DNA of 64,000 bases from RPQJ01 sp963706755 (GTDB lineage Bacteria; Pseudomonadota; Gammaproteobacteria; Steroidobacterales; Steroidobacteraceae). Position 1 is the first letter of the stretch. The number at the start of each line of letters is the position of its first letter. Where the stretch lies: positions 40,409-104,408 of the forward strand of contig CAVPNH010000005.1 in NCBI GenBank assembly GCA_963706755.1. The letters are read 5' to 3'. This document shows, one piece after another, positions 11,173 through 20,182 of this stretch. Position numbers and translations under genes: made by a program. Under the pieces are notes generated by a model. The model did no database searches, was not told the origin of the DNA, and worked only from the letters and a program-made list of their open reading frames with translations.

Positions 11173-11595
11173 CTAGCCCGGCAGCCGGAAACCAGTCGTA
11201 GCCATGATTGCAGACAGGCTTCCGGCGACCATGCATGCAGTGAATGCGAGATAGAACAGGAATCGACGCGACCACACAGGTGATTGCATGGCCCCTTTGC
11301 CCGGGAAAACGCCTTCCCTCCAACCGAGGAGCGCATGAACGCCGGCCAAGCCTAGCGCGCCCAACAAATACGTTCCGCGATTGTGAACAATCCAGCCCGA
11401 CGATACCGGCTCACCGTACCGCCAAAGGTCGAGCAGAATGAGCGCCGCCGACAGATTCAAAGTTAGCAGCCCCGTCATGACCATCACGGCACTGAAGGAC
11501 GCTGCCAAGTCGTCGCCCTCGCGGAGCGCGAAGTAGCTTCGCACACTGTCCATCAGGTGAGCATAGTCCGATATCGCACGAGCAACGATGTTCAT
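11173..11595 (-). CDS. Candidate immunity protein 2, three-helix membrane protein
   Basis: Starting at the ATG at 11595, this 140-residue protein begins 'MNIVARAISDYAHLMDSVRS', followed by three hydrophobic segments: 'VMVMTGLLTLNLSAALILLD', 'YLLGALGLAGVHALLG' and 'LFYLAFTACMVAGSLSAIMA'. I chose this start because it lies 19 bases after the tip-2 stop; the open frame upstream runs into the tip gene. No strong Shine-Dalgarno is visible, so coupling to the upstream gene is possible. No family is recognised. Position suggests immunity to tip 2. Confidence 0.6.
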   Translation of the reverse strand: MNIVARAISDYAHLMDSVRSYFALREGDDLAASFSAVMVMTGLLTLNLSAALILLDLWRYGEPVSSGWIVHNRGTYLLGALGLAGVHALLGWREGVFPGKGAMQSPVWSRRFLFYLAFTACMVAGSLSAIMATTGFRLPG

Positions 11596-11614
11596 GACAG
11601 AAAAGGGCGCTTCA

Positions 11615-13481
11615 CTAGTGTAGAGGCCCGCATGAGGAACGATCTCCCGCGGGTTGATACATTGAGACAACGAATCGCGCCATGAAATACGTGCTGGTAA
11701 CCGGCGCAAGCAAAGGGTTAACTGAAGCCCCTGACGCAATGAGGTCCAGGGCGCCCCAGGCAACCTGAGTTGCGTCACCCTCATACCAGCCGTGAGCGAT
11801 GTCGTTCAGCGCAAGACCCACGCCAAGACCCGCGAACCCACGCGCGGCGACTCTCGCCGCCCTGTCAGCTTGAGTGGCGAACACGGCAATATTCAGATCT
11901 ACCAATGGCTCTGCAAGTGTGCTTGCCAAGTCGACAACTGCCGTGGCACCGGTTTCGCATGGGGCGTGGCGGTGGGATCGGCCCGACAGATTGTGGCTTG
12001 TCATCTGCCGTTGCTGCCGCCCCGCCCCCGCCGCCGCCCTCTGTGCTCCCGGCGCGCACGTCGCCGAAGCGCGACGATACTTGCAGCAGGTAGTCAAAAT
12101 TCGGCGGATAGAGATGCGTCGCGGAGACGATAATCTCCTCGAGACCGCTGCCGCCTATGGGAAGTCCACCGGAGGGTGCCGTATTGCGGGGGTCAATTGC
12201 TCTGACCAACGACCGAAGCGAGTCGCCCCTACGGAAGTCAAATCCGCTCGGGTCCGTATACGCGAGCGGGTTGTTCGTCACGTACGCGTACCGGTTCCAG
12301 CCCTGGCTCGCATCGATCCCGTTCACGTACGGATCCGCCGACAGGAACCGCCCGATGGCCGGATCGTAGACCCGGCCGTTCATGTGCACGAGCAGGATAT
12401 TGTCCAGTGCCTCGTGCCCGGTGTAGCCGCGGCGGGTGGTGTTGGCGATGCCGGTCCAGTCGGGCGGCGTGCTGCTGCTCCAGTTGCTGCCTCGCCGCGC
12501 ACCCCATGCCCCGAAACTCTCCCTGGCGAGAATGGCGCCTGACCCATCCATCACCGCCTCGGTGCTGCCGAGATGATCGGTCGTCACGTAGAACGTGTCC
12601 GTCGTGCCGTCGCTCCTGCGGATCACCTGCACCTCGCCCGAGGGCGTCGGGATGCGGTGCTTCCAGTGCACACGCACGCTGGTGGTCAACTTCTCGAGCA
12701 GCCCGCCCACGTAGATCGTGGTCTCGGTGGCGCCGGCATAGGTGCTCACCTGCCGCCAGCGGCTGCGGTCCGGGGCGTAGTTGAATGAGGCCGTGTAGCC
12801 GCTCGCGCTCAGGCTCGCCGGCAGGTTGTCGCTGGTCCAGGTGAGCGTCGACCCGTTGCGGGTTGCCATGTTGCCGTTGGCGTCGTACGTGTACGAATTG
12901 GAGCCCGCGCTGACCACCGCGTGCTTGCGCACAGCATGGTAGCCGTAGCTGCCCACGTCCGAGCGGCTGGTGACGTTGCCGAGCGCGTCGTAGCCGACGC
13001 TGAGCGACTGTGCGCCGGGGCCGCTGGCATTCGTCAACCGATCGAGCGCGTCGTAGGTGAAGGATTCCGTGAGGCCCTGCCGAAGATCCTGCCGGTTGCT
13101 GAGGTTGCCGGCCTGGTCCCAGGGTAGGCGAGGTTCTGCACGTTCGAAGTCTGGCCGCCGGTGCCCGCCTGGCGGGTCTTCGCCTCGCCGGTGAGCGGGT
13201 CGAACGCGTTCTGCAGCCAGAGGCCGTTGCCGTAGGTTTCGCTCACCGCGTTGGCGCGCGCATCGAGCAGGTTCAGGTTCCACAGCACCGGGCCGTTCAC
13301 GTTGCCAGTGAAGTCCTGGATCGAGCTCAGCACGCCGCCGGTGTAGCCGTATTTCATCTTCACCCGCACCCCGGCGGTGCTCACCGGATAGGTGAGCGAC
13401 TCTGGCGTCCCGAGCGAGTTATAGGTCACGTCGAACTGGTAGCTCGCATCCGAGTTGATGGTGCGGCTCGAGGGGCGGCCA
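11615..13481 (-). pseudogene. Orphan RHS cassette 2 with C-terminal tip 2 (truncated, two frame breaks)
   Basis: Homology to the full-length gene starts sharply at 13481 ('GRPSSRTINSDASYQF') and runs to 'NPLAYTDPSGF' at 12240. A one-base deletion near 13124 ('NLAYP' where the full-length copy has 'NLAYAWDQAG') breaks the frame. A second break near 11965 separates 'GPIPPPRP' from the tip 'CETGATAVVDLASTLAEPLV'. The tip carries 'LEEIIVSATHLYPP', the linker 'DYLLQVSSRFGDVRAGSTEG', and a domain with 'NDIAHGWYEGDATQVAWGAL'. There is no own start. The breaks may be sequence errors, since the same kind of indel is common across this window. Confidence 0.75.
12240..13481 (-). repeat. RHS-core repeat copy 2, left inverted arm
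   Basis: About 1.24 kb on the minus strand, paired as an inverted repeat with 17607-18848. Its 5' third matches the full-length gene (markers 'IQDFTGNV', 'AKTRQAGTGGQTSNV'), while its 3' two-thirds match copies 1 and 3 ('NGNMATRNGS', 'TTDTFYV'). Confidence 0.85.
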
Positions 13482-13583
13482 CTTGGGGGATTAATACTCA
13501 TTGACGGACATGGATTTTCCCACATACGGTCTGCGCGGACCACGACAGGCAGCAATAGCCTGAGGCCGAGACTGGGGGACGGT

Positions 13584-16500
13584 ATGAAAGGCATCTGCGT
13601 GCACCGACTGCTGGTCGTGGGTCTGCTGCTTGGATTTGTGGCCAATGTGCAGGCGGGCGTCGGCCGGACACCAGGCTCTCCAAACGTCACCGCGACCGGG
13701 GACGCCGGCTACGCCATTCCACTCCGTCTTCCCGCGGGTGCGCGCGGCCTCACGCCGCAGCTCGCGCTCGGCTATTCCAGCGCGGTCAGCCAGTCCATTG
13801 CAGGCGTGGGCTGGTACGTGGCCGGTGTGTCAGCCATCGCGCGCTGTGCAAGCACCGTGGCGCAGGACGGCATCGCCCGCGATGTTCGCCTCGACGCAAG
13901 TGACCGATTCTGCCTCGATGGCCAGAAGCTTCGGCTGGTGACGGGCACCTATGGGTCGGCAAACTCCGAGTACCGCACTGAAATCGAGACCTACGCGCGA
14001 GTGACGGCCTACGGCGTGGCAGGCAACGGGCCGGCGTACTTCAAGGTCGAAGGTCGCGACGGCCTCATCTACGAGTACGGCAACACGCTCAACTCGCGCA
14101 TTGAGTCGTTAGGCACGACGACGGCGCGCGCCTGGGCGCTGAACCACATTGCCGACCGCCAGGGCAACGACATCGTCTTTACCTACGCGGAAGATGCCTC
14201 CAACGGCGGCTATCGCCTGGACCTCGTGAGTTACACCGGCAACACGGCGCTCGGAGTGACGGCGCCGTACACGGTGGACCTTATCTACGAGACCAAGCCC
14301 GTGGGCGAGATCGACAGCGGCTACGTCGCCGGCAGCCTGGTCAAGGAGATCACGCGGCTCGACCGCATCGACGTCGTGCACTCCTCGGGAACGCTTGTGC
14401 GCCGGTACGATCTCACCTATGAGACCACGCTTTCCGGCAGCGGCCGCAGCCGGCTCGCGTCGGTTCAGGAATGCGCCGGAAGTCCGCTCGATTGTCTCCC
14501 GGCAACCAGTTTCGTTTATCAGAATGGTTCGATCGGCCTGGCCAACGAGGTCAGTACCGGAGTCACGCTGCCGACCTCACCATGGGCGCTGGACGTGAAT
14601 GGAGATGGCCGCGAGGATCTCGTGTACTCATCGAGCGCCACTTCGGGCAGTGGCGTATGGATGGTGCTTTTCGCGGAGGCCAGCGGCGGATACTCGGCAC
14701 CGGTCAACACCGGTATTGCCAATACGAATTACGCCGGGGCCATCACCATCGACTACAACGCCGACGGCAAAGGCGACCTGCTCGTGCGGTACTCCGGCAG
14801 CACCTGGTGGGTGATGCTTGGCACGACGAGCGGCCTCGCGACTCCAACGAACACCGGCGCGCCCGTGACCGCGACTGGCACCGGCGACAATGCGCGCGCT
14901 CTCGACGTCGACGGCGACGGCCTGCAGGACCTCGTGTGGGCGGATCTCGTGGGTTACGCGGGCGGCGATGCGATCCGCTACCGGCTGAAGGTGCAAGGCG
15001 GCGCGTTTTCATCCACCGTGCAGGTGCTCGTCGGCCCGCTACCGGGCGACGAGATGATCATGGGGCCGGTGTTCTCCAACTGGCGTGGGCGAACGTCCGG
15101 CCGCCCGCTCGACTTCAACGGGGACGGCCGAGCTGATTTCGCAATTCGCCATTATCGGCGGTTCAGCACCCTGCTAGCACCCGTCGGCCTGGCCGCGGAC
15201 GGAGCGGCTGGCGGATACAATTACGTCTATCGAATCGAGGCGATCTGCCCAGGGGTCGGGACGGTCGGGGCCGGTGCAGCGAACGCGGCTTCCGAGCCCT
15301 ACTTCGGCGACTTCAACGGGGATGGTAAGACAGATCTCCTTTACTTCGACAGCACTGCGACGTGGCGCTACCGTTTCAGCACCGGCAAGGGCTTCACGGC
15401 GGAGCAGGCCGGGCCGAATCTGACGAACTATTCCGTCGGGTGGATCATCGGCGACTGGGATGGGGACGGCTACGACGACGTGCTCGGACCCAACACCTCG
15501 AGTAACACGTGGTACCTCATGCGATCGAGCGGCGAAGTGCTCGCGGCGCCGGTGAGCACGGGACTGCCTTACGTCAGTGGCTATTTTTTCCTGAGCGACA
15601 TGAACGGCGACGGGCTGATGGACCTCGTCTACCGGGATGGCAACGGAGTCCTCCGCTATCGTGTTCACACGCTCGACAGCTCGTTGCCGGACCTGCTCAC
15701 GAGTGCGACCGACGGGTTCGGTACCACGGCCGCGTTCACCTACCTGCCCATCACGAACAGCGCGGTCTATACCAAGGGCAGCGGCGCCGTGTATCCGCAG
15801 GTCGACGTTCAGCTCGGCCGCTGGGTCGTGAACAAGCTCACGGCCAGCGATCTGAGCGGCAATGACGCGACCTACGACCAGACGTTCACCTACGAGGCCG
15901 CACGCAAGGACCTGCAGGGCCGCGGGTTCCTGGGCTACGCGAAGCGCACCGGCGTCGATAATCGCGTCGGCTACAACCTAAAGACGATTGAGACCTATAG
16001 GCAGGATTTCCCGTACATCGGCGCGCTCGCAAGCCTCGAGCAGCAGCAATCGAGCGGCACCCGCATCGCGCTGACCACGAACACCTGGAGCAACCTGCTG
16101 TACGGCAGTGGCTACGCCGCACGGTCGTTTCCGTACGTGTCCTCGAGCACGACCGACCAGCACGAGGTCGGCGGTCTCAGCAATGGAACCAGGATCCGAA
16201 CGATCACGACGGCCGTCGCCGGCACCGGCGGCATCGACACGCAGTCAGGCCTGGTCAAGGACGTGACGACCACGACGACCGAGGTCGCGACCGGCCTGAA
16301 CCCGGCTTCATACAAGTCGGAACGCGTGCAGCACACCAGCGTCGTCAACGACACGACGTACTGGTGCCTGGGCCGGCCCTCGGCCACGCAGGTGACCAGC
16401 AGCCACACCCTTGCTGCCGGCGGGGCCGTGGCACGCTCGAGCGACGTGACCTGGGACGGTGCCGCATGCCGCGCAACGCAGGCTCGTCTCGAACCGGGTA

Positions 16501-19500
16501 ACGCAACGCTCGAGGCCCGGCTCGATCTCGGTTACGACAGCTTCGGCAACGTGTCGAGCCAGACCGTCACCGGCGCAGGCATGATCGGACGCACGACCAC
16601 GACCAACTGGGGCACGAGCGGGAGGTTCCCGCTCTCGACTACCAATGCTGCGAACGAGACCACCACGCAGGGCTGGGACCTCGTGCTTGGATTGCCGGGC
16701 TCGGTCACCGACGCAAATGGGCTTATGACGAGCTTTGGCTACGATCAGCATGGCCGCCGCACGGGCGAGACGCGGCCAGATGGCACTTCCACCATTTGGA
16801 CCTACTCAAATTGCCCAACCGGCTGCGACAGCAGAGTGAAATTCATCGTGCAGCAGGACCAGCGCGACGCAGGCAGTGCCACGGTGCGCACGGATACCCA
16901 GTATTTCAACCGCTGGGAAGCACTCGCGTGGGAAAGGACGCAGCTCCTCACCACCAACGACACCGCCTGGACCGTGCGCCGGGAGTTCGATTCGCGCGGC
17001 CGCACGACGCGTGAATACGTGCCTTACTTGACCTCTGGAGCTGATCAGGGCTACCAGTCCCTGAGTTACGACCTCCTGGACCGCGTGACCGCGGACTCGC
17101 TCTACGGGGCGGGCGGTGCGCTGGATCGGGCGACTGTGTACGCCTACGCGGGCCTGCAGGTCACGCGCACCGATCCACTGAATCACTCGACGACGCGCGC
17201 GACCGACGCCTGGGGCGAACTGCTGCGGCTGACCGACGCCGCCAACGGCCAGGTGAACTATCAGTACGACGCGTTCGGGCAGTTGAAGCAGGCCACCGAC
17301 GCCGCCAGCAACGTCGTGAGCGCGGTTACCTACAACGTGCGTGGCCAGCGGACCGGGCTCGTGGACATGGATCTCGGGAGCTGGACGTTCACGCCGAATG
17401 CGCTTGGCGAAATCGTTTTGCAGACGGATGCCAAGGGCCAGACGACGACGTTTGGCTATGATGCCCTTGGACGCCCGACCAGCCGGGTCGAGCCGGATGC
17501 CACCTCGACCTGGACCTGGGGCAACTCGGCGGCGGCGCACAATGTCGGCCGGCTGCAGGCCGTGGTCGGCATGGGTTACTCCGAGAGCTACACGTACGAC
17601 GCCCTCGGCCGCCCCTCGAGCCGCACCATCAACTCGGATGCGAGCTACCAGTTCGACGTGACCTATAACTCGCTCGGGACGCCAGAGTCGCTCACCTATC
17701 CGGTGAGCACCGCCGGGGTGCGGGTGAAGATGAAATACGGCTACACCGGCGGCGTGCTGAGCTCGATCCAGGACTTCACTGGCAACGTGAACGGCCCGGT
17801 GCTGTGGAACCTGAACCTGCTCGATGCGCGCGCCAACGCGGTGAGCGAAACCTACGGCAACGGCCTCTGGCTGCAGAACGCGTTCGACCCGCTCACCGGC
17901 GAGGCGAAGACCCGCCAGGCGGGCACCGGCGGGCAGACTTCGAACGTGCAGAACCTCGCCTACGCCTGGGACCAGGCCGGCAACCTCAGCAACCGGCAGG
18001 ATCTTCGGCAGGGCCTCACTGAATCCTTCACCTACGACGCCCTCGATCGGTTGACGAATGCCAGCGGCCCCGGCGCACAGTCGCTCAGCGTCGGCTACGA
18101 CGCGCTCGGCAACGTCACCAGCCGCTCGGACGTGGGCAGCTACGGCTACCATGCTGTGCGCAAGCACGCGGTGGTCAGCGCGGGCTCCAATTCGTACACG
18201 TACGACGCCAACGGCAACATGTCGACCCGCAACGGGTCGACGCTCACCTGGACCAGCGATAACCTGCCGGCGAGCCTGAGCGCGGGCGGCTACACGGCCT
18301 CATTCAACTACGCCCCCGACCGCAGCCGTTGGCGGCAGGTGAGCACGTATGCGGGCGCCACCGAGACCACCATCTACGTGGGCGGGCTGCTGGAGAAGTT
18401 GACCACCAGCGTGCGCGTGCACTGGAAACACCGTATCCCGACGCCCTCGGGCGAAGTGCAGGTGATTCGCAGAAGCGATGGCACGAATGACGTGCTCTAC
18501 GTCACCACCGACCATCTCGGCAGCACCGAGGCGGTGATGGATGCCGCGGGCGCGATTCTGGTGAGAGAGAGTTTCGGGGCATGGGGAGCGAGGCGCGGCA
18601 GCAACTGGAGCAGCGGCACGCCGCCCGACTGGACGGGCATCGCCAACACCACCCGCCGCGGCTACACCGGGCACGAGCACCTCGACAACCTCCTGCTCGT
18701 GCACATGAACGGGCGGGTCTACGATCCGGCCATCGGCAGGTTCCTGTCGGCGGATCCGTACGTCGGCTGCCTGGTGAGTACTCAGAGCTGGAATCGGTAT
18801 GCGTACGTGACGAACAGTCCGCTTGGCTATACGGACCCGAGCGGGTACATGGAAGAAATCATCGTATCGGCTCGTGCCGTGAATCCGGGCTCTGGGCTGG
18901 GCGCGTTCTTGGAAGCTGGCATGGGAATGTCGAGCAGCAGCGGAGGAATGGAGGAAGTCGTGGTAACGGCGACTCGAATGTATCCGAATACTAGACCGCC
19001 TACCCCACCGATGAGGTCGATTCCACTGCCGAACTCATCAACGAGCACGGACCCCAGCCAACGTGCGAATAGGCAGGCGGGCGCCGACCACAGGAAATGT
19101 ATCGGCGAATGTCGAGGGAGTCTGGAGCCTCTAGTCCAAATGACAGCAGGTATAGCGGGAGGCGCCGCTGGTGGCTTCGTGGCTGGAACTCCGGCGCCGG
19201 GACTCGGACAATTGAGCGCGGCTGCCATTGGCGCCTTGGTCGGCGGCGTGACCGGCCTCGTCACTGGGTCGACCGCGAATGCGGGAATATCCAATTCACA
19301 GCGATTTACTGTCGGAACGGCGGCGGGTATCGCAGCCGGTGCGAATGCAGCTCTGCTTCAGGGGGGGCAGCGCACCGCATCGTCAATCGCTTCGGCCGGA
19401 ATTGCATCGGGCGTTGGTGCGATTGCTCCCGCAGGCGCGACGGGAACTGTGGCGGGGGCGGCAGTTGGGACAGCTCTTGCAACCGGGGTCGTTGGCGTTA

Positions 19501-19589
19501 CTGCAGCGGCAGGGATTGGAACCCTTATCGGTTGGCAATTTGGCGATTTGGCCGCGAATTCGATTTGTTCAGCTATGTGTGGAAACTGA
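13584..19589 (+). CDS. Full-length secreted SpvB-VCBS-TcdB-RHS toxin protein (tip 3)
   Basis: The 2001-residue product starts at the ATG at 13584, chosen because it gives a Sec signal peptide ('MKGICVHRLLVVGLLLGFV', cleavage near 'VQA/GVG') and follows a GGGGGA site. Domains in order: SpvB-like ('TGDAGYAIPLRLPAGARGLT', about 35); seven VCBS/FG-GAP repeats with Ca-binding loops such as 'DVNGDGREDL' (about 336, 389, 440, 509, 575, 625, 671); a TcdB-like middle region ('TSATDGFGTTAAFTYLP', about 705); YD repeats; and the RHS core ending 'GRFLSADPYV' and 'TDPSGY' (about 1755). The tip holds two TonB-box-like motifs and Gly-zipper hydrophobic segments. This resembles a Tc-toxin B/C chain, here exported on its own. 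No VgrG, PAAR or TcA gene is near. Confidence 0.9.
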   Translation: MKGICVHRLLVVGLLLGFVANVQAGVGRTPGSPNVTATGDAGYAIPLRLPAGARGLTPQLALGYSSAVSQSIAGVGWYVAGVSAIARCASTVAQDGIARDVRLDASDRFCLDGQKLRLVTGTYGSANSEYRTEIETYARVTAYGVAGNGPAYFKVEGRDGLIYEYGNTLNSRIESLGTTTARAWALNHIADRQGNDIVFTYAEDASNGGYRLDLVSYTGNTALGVTAPYTVDLIYETKPVGEIDSGYVAGSLVKEITRLDRIDVVHSSGTLVRRYDLTYETTLSGSGRSRLASVQECAGSPLDCLPATSFVYQNGSIGLANEVSTGVTLPTSPWALDVNGDGREDLVYSSSATSGSGVWMVLFAEASGGYSAPVNTGIANTNYAGAITIDYNADGKGDLLVRYSGSTWWVMLGTTSGLATPTNTGAPVTATGTGDNARALDVDGDGLQDLVWADLVGYAGGDAIRYRLKVQGGAFSSTVQVLVGPLPGDEMIMGPVFSNWRGRTSGRPLDFNGDGRADFAIRHYRRFSTLLAPVGLAADGAAGGYNYVYRIEAICPGVGTVGAGAANAASEPYFGDFNGDGKTDLLYFDSTATWRYRFSTGKGFTAEQAGPNLTNYSVGWIIGDWDGDGYDDVLGPNTSSNTWYLMRSSGEVLAAPVSTGLPYVSGYFFLSDMNGDGLMDLVYRDGNGVLRYRVHTLDSSLPDLLTSATDGFGTTAAFTYLPITNSAVYTKGSGAVYPQVDVQLGRWVVNKLTASDLSGNDATYDQTFTYEAARKDLQGRGFLGYAKRTGVDNRVGYNLKTIETYRQDFPYIGALASLEQQQSSGTRIALTTNTWSNLLYGSGYAARSFPYVSSSTTDQHEVGGLSNGTRIRTITTAVAGTGGIDTQSGLVKDVTTTTTEVATGLNPASYKSERVQHTSVVNDTTYWCLGRPSATQVTSSHTLAAGGAVARSSDVTWDGAACRATQARLEPGNATLEARLDLGYDSFGNVSSQTVTGAGMIGRTTTTNWGTSGRFPLSTTNAANETTTQGWDLVLGLPGSVTDANGLMTSFGYDQHGRRTGETRPDGTSTIWTYSNCPTGCDSRVKFIVQQDQRDAGSATVRTDTQYFNRWEALAWERTQLLTTNDTAWTVRREFDSRGRTTREYVPYLTSGADQGYQSLSYDLLDRVTADSLYGAGGALDRATVYAYAGLQVTRTDPLNHSTTRATDAWGELLRLTDAANGQVNYQYDAFGQLKQATDAASNVVSAVTYNVRGQRTGLVDMDLGSWTFTPNALGEIVLQTDAKGQTTTFGYDALGRPTSRVEPDATSTWTWGNSAAAHNVGRLQAVVGMGYSESYTYDALGRPSSRTINSDASYQFDVTYNSLGTPESLTYPVSTAGVRVKMKYGYTGGVLSSIQDFTGNVNGPVLWNLNLLDARANAVSETYGNGLWLQNAFDPLTGEAKTRQAGTGGQTSNVQNLAYAWDQAGNLSNRQDLRQGLTESFTYDALDRLTNASGPGAQSLSVGYDALGNVTSRSDVGSYGYHAVRKHAVVSAGSNSYTYDANGNMSTRNGSTLTWTSDNLPASLSAGGYTASFNYAPDRSRWRQVSTYAGATETTIYVGGLLEKLTTSVRVHWKHRIPTPSGEVQVIRRSDGTNDVLYVTTDHLGSTEAVMDAAGAILVRESFGAWGARRGSNWSSGTPPDWTGIANTTRRGYTGHEHLDNLLLVHMNGRVYDPAIGRFLSADPYVGCLVSTQSWNRYAYVTNSPLGYTDPSGYMEEIIVSARAVNPGSGLGAFLEAGMGMSSSSGGMEEVVVTATRMYPNTRPPTPPMRSIPLPNSSTSTDPSQRANRQAGADHRKCIGECRGSLEPLVQMTAGIAGGAAGGFVAGTPAPGLGQLSAAAIGALVGGVTGLVTGSTANAGISNSQRFTVGTAAGIAAGANAALLQGGQRTASSIASAGIASGVGAIAPAGATGTVAGAAVGTALATGVVGVTAAAGIGTLIGWQFGDLAANSICSAMCGN
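17607..18848 (+). repeat. RHS-core repeat in the full-length gene, right inverted arm
   Basis: About 1.24 kb inside the full-length RHS gene, from 'GRPSSRTIN' to 'DPSGY'. It is inverted relative to 12240-13481 and direct relative to 20182-21398. It differs from the other copies at several codons in its 3' part ('NGNMSTRNGS', 'TNDVLYV', 'MDAAGAILVRES'). Confidence 0.85.
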
Positions 19590-20182
19590 TGCGCTCGGGC
19601 GTACAACCACGCTCGCAAGCGGCTAAGGATGCGAAAGCGGTGTTCATCCTTGGCGCGGTATTCATGTGCGTCGGAGCCATTTCGCTTGTACTCGGATTGA
19701 ACGACACGGTCTCGAACCTGTCCTACTGTCTGAATGGGGCCGGGCGCAATGGACCGCCTTTCCTCAGAATCGCTTCGGCGCTCTATTGGGTGAGCTTCGT
19801 ATCAGGGTGCACGTACGTAGCGATGTTCTTGGCATGGTGGGCCCGACGTGGTCGACCATGGCGTGAAATCAACGATATCGCCTTCTCGCGTATTGCATGG
19901 GCCGGACGTAGGGCATGGGATGATTCGTTACTTAAGGTGCTTAGGTCATTTGGAAGCCCCGATGTCGGTCCCCACCGGCGACTCGTCTTGATGTGGCACG
20001 TAGCGCTTGCCACAGCTACCACTACGTCCTCTGGAATTCTGCTGTACATTCTGCTGACTTGCGATAGGTGTCCGTCGACTTGGAGCGGCACCTGCATAGG
20101 AAGCGCAGCTGGCGCCGCGGCAAGCGCGTTTCTGCTCGTCATCTACTATGATCTTCGCATCAAGTTCCGATCCAGTCATTGA
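19589..20182 (+). CDS. Candidate immunity protein 3, multi-pass membrane protein
   Basis: The ATG at 19589 overlaps the RHS stop codon (TGATG), so translation is probably coupled to the toxin. The 197-residue product starts 'MRSGVQPRSQAAKDAKAVFI' and has about four hydrophobic segments: 'VFILGAVFMCVGAISLVLGL', 'YWVSFVSGCTYVAMFLAWWA', 'LATATTTSSGILLYILLTC' and 'GAAASAFLLVIYYDL'. I recognise no family, and it is unlike the other three candidate immunity proteins. The stop codon coincides with the first bases of RHS cassette 3, so the cassette abuts this gene with no spacer. An immunity role is inferred from position. Confidence 0.65.
   Translation: MRSGVQPRSQAAKDAKAVFILGAVFMCVGAISLVLGLNDTVSNLSYCLNGAGRNGPPFLRIASALYWVSFVSGCTYVAMFLAWWARRGRPWREINDIAFSRIAWAGRRAWDDSLLKVLRSFGSPDVGPHRRLVLMWHVALATATTTSSGILLYILLTCDRCPSTWSGTCIGSAAGAAASAFLLVIYYDLRIKFRSSH

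Noticed and set aside
11017..11323. Extended N-terminus of RHS cassette 1
   Set aside because: The frame is open but runs through the end of the candidate immunity gene in another frame and shows no RHS similarity or start site.
13584..19589. Type VI secretion RHS effector
   Set aside because: No PAAR domain, VgrG or adaptor is present, and a clear Sec signal peptide starts the protein.
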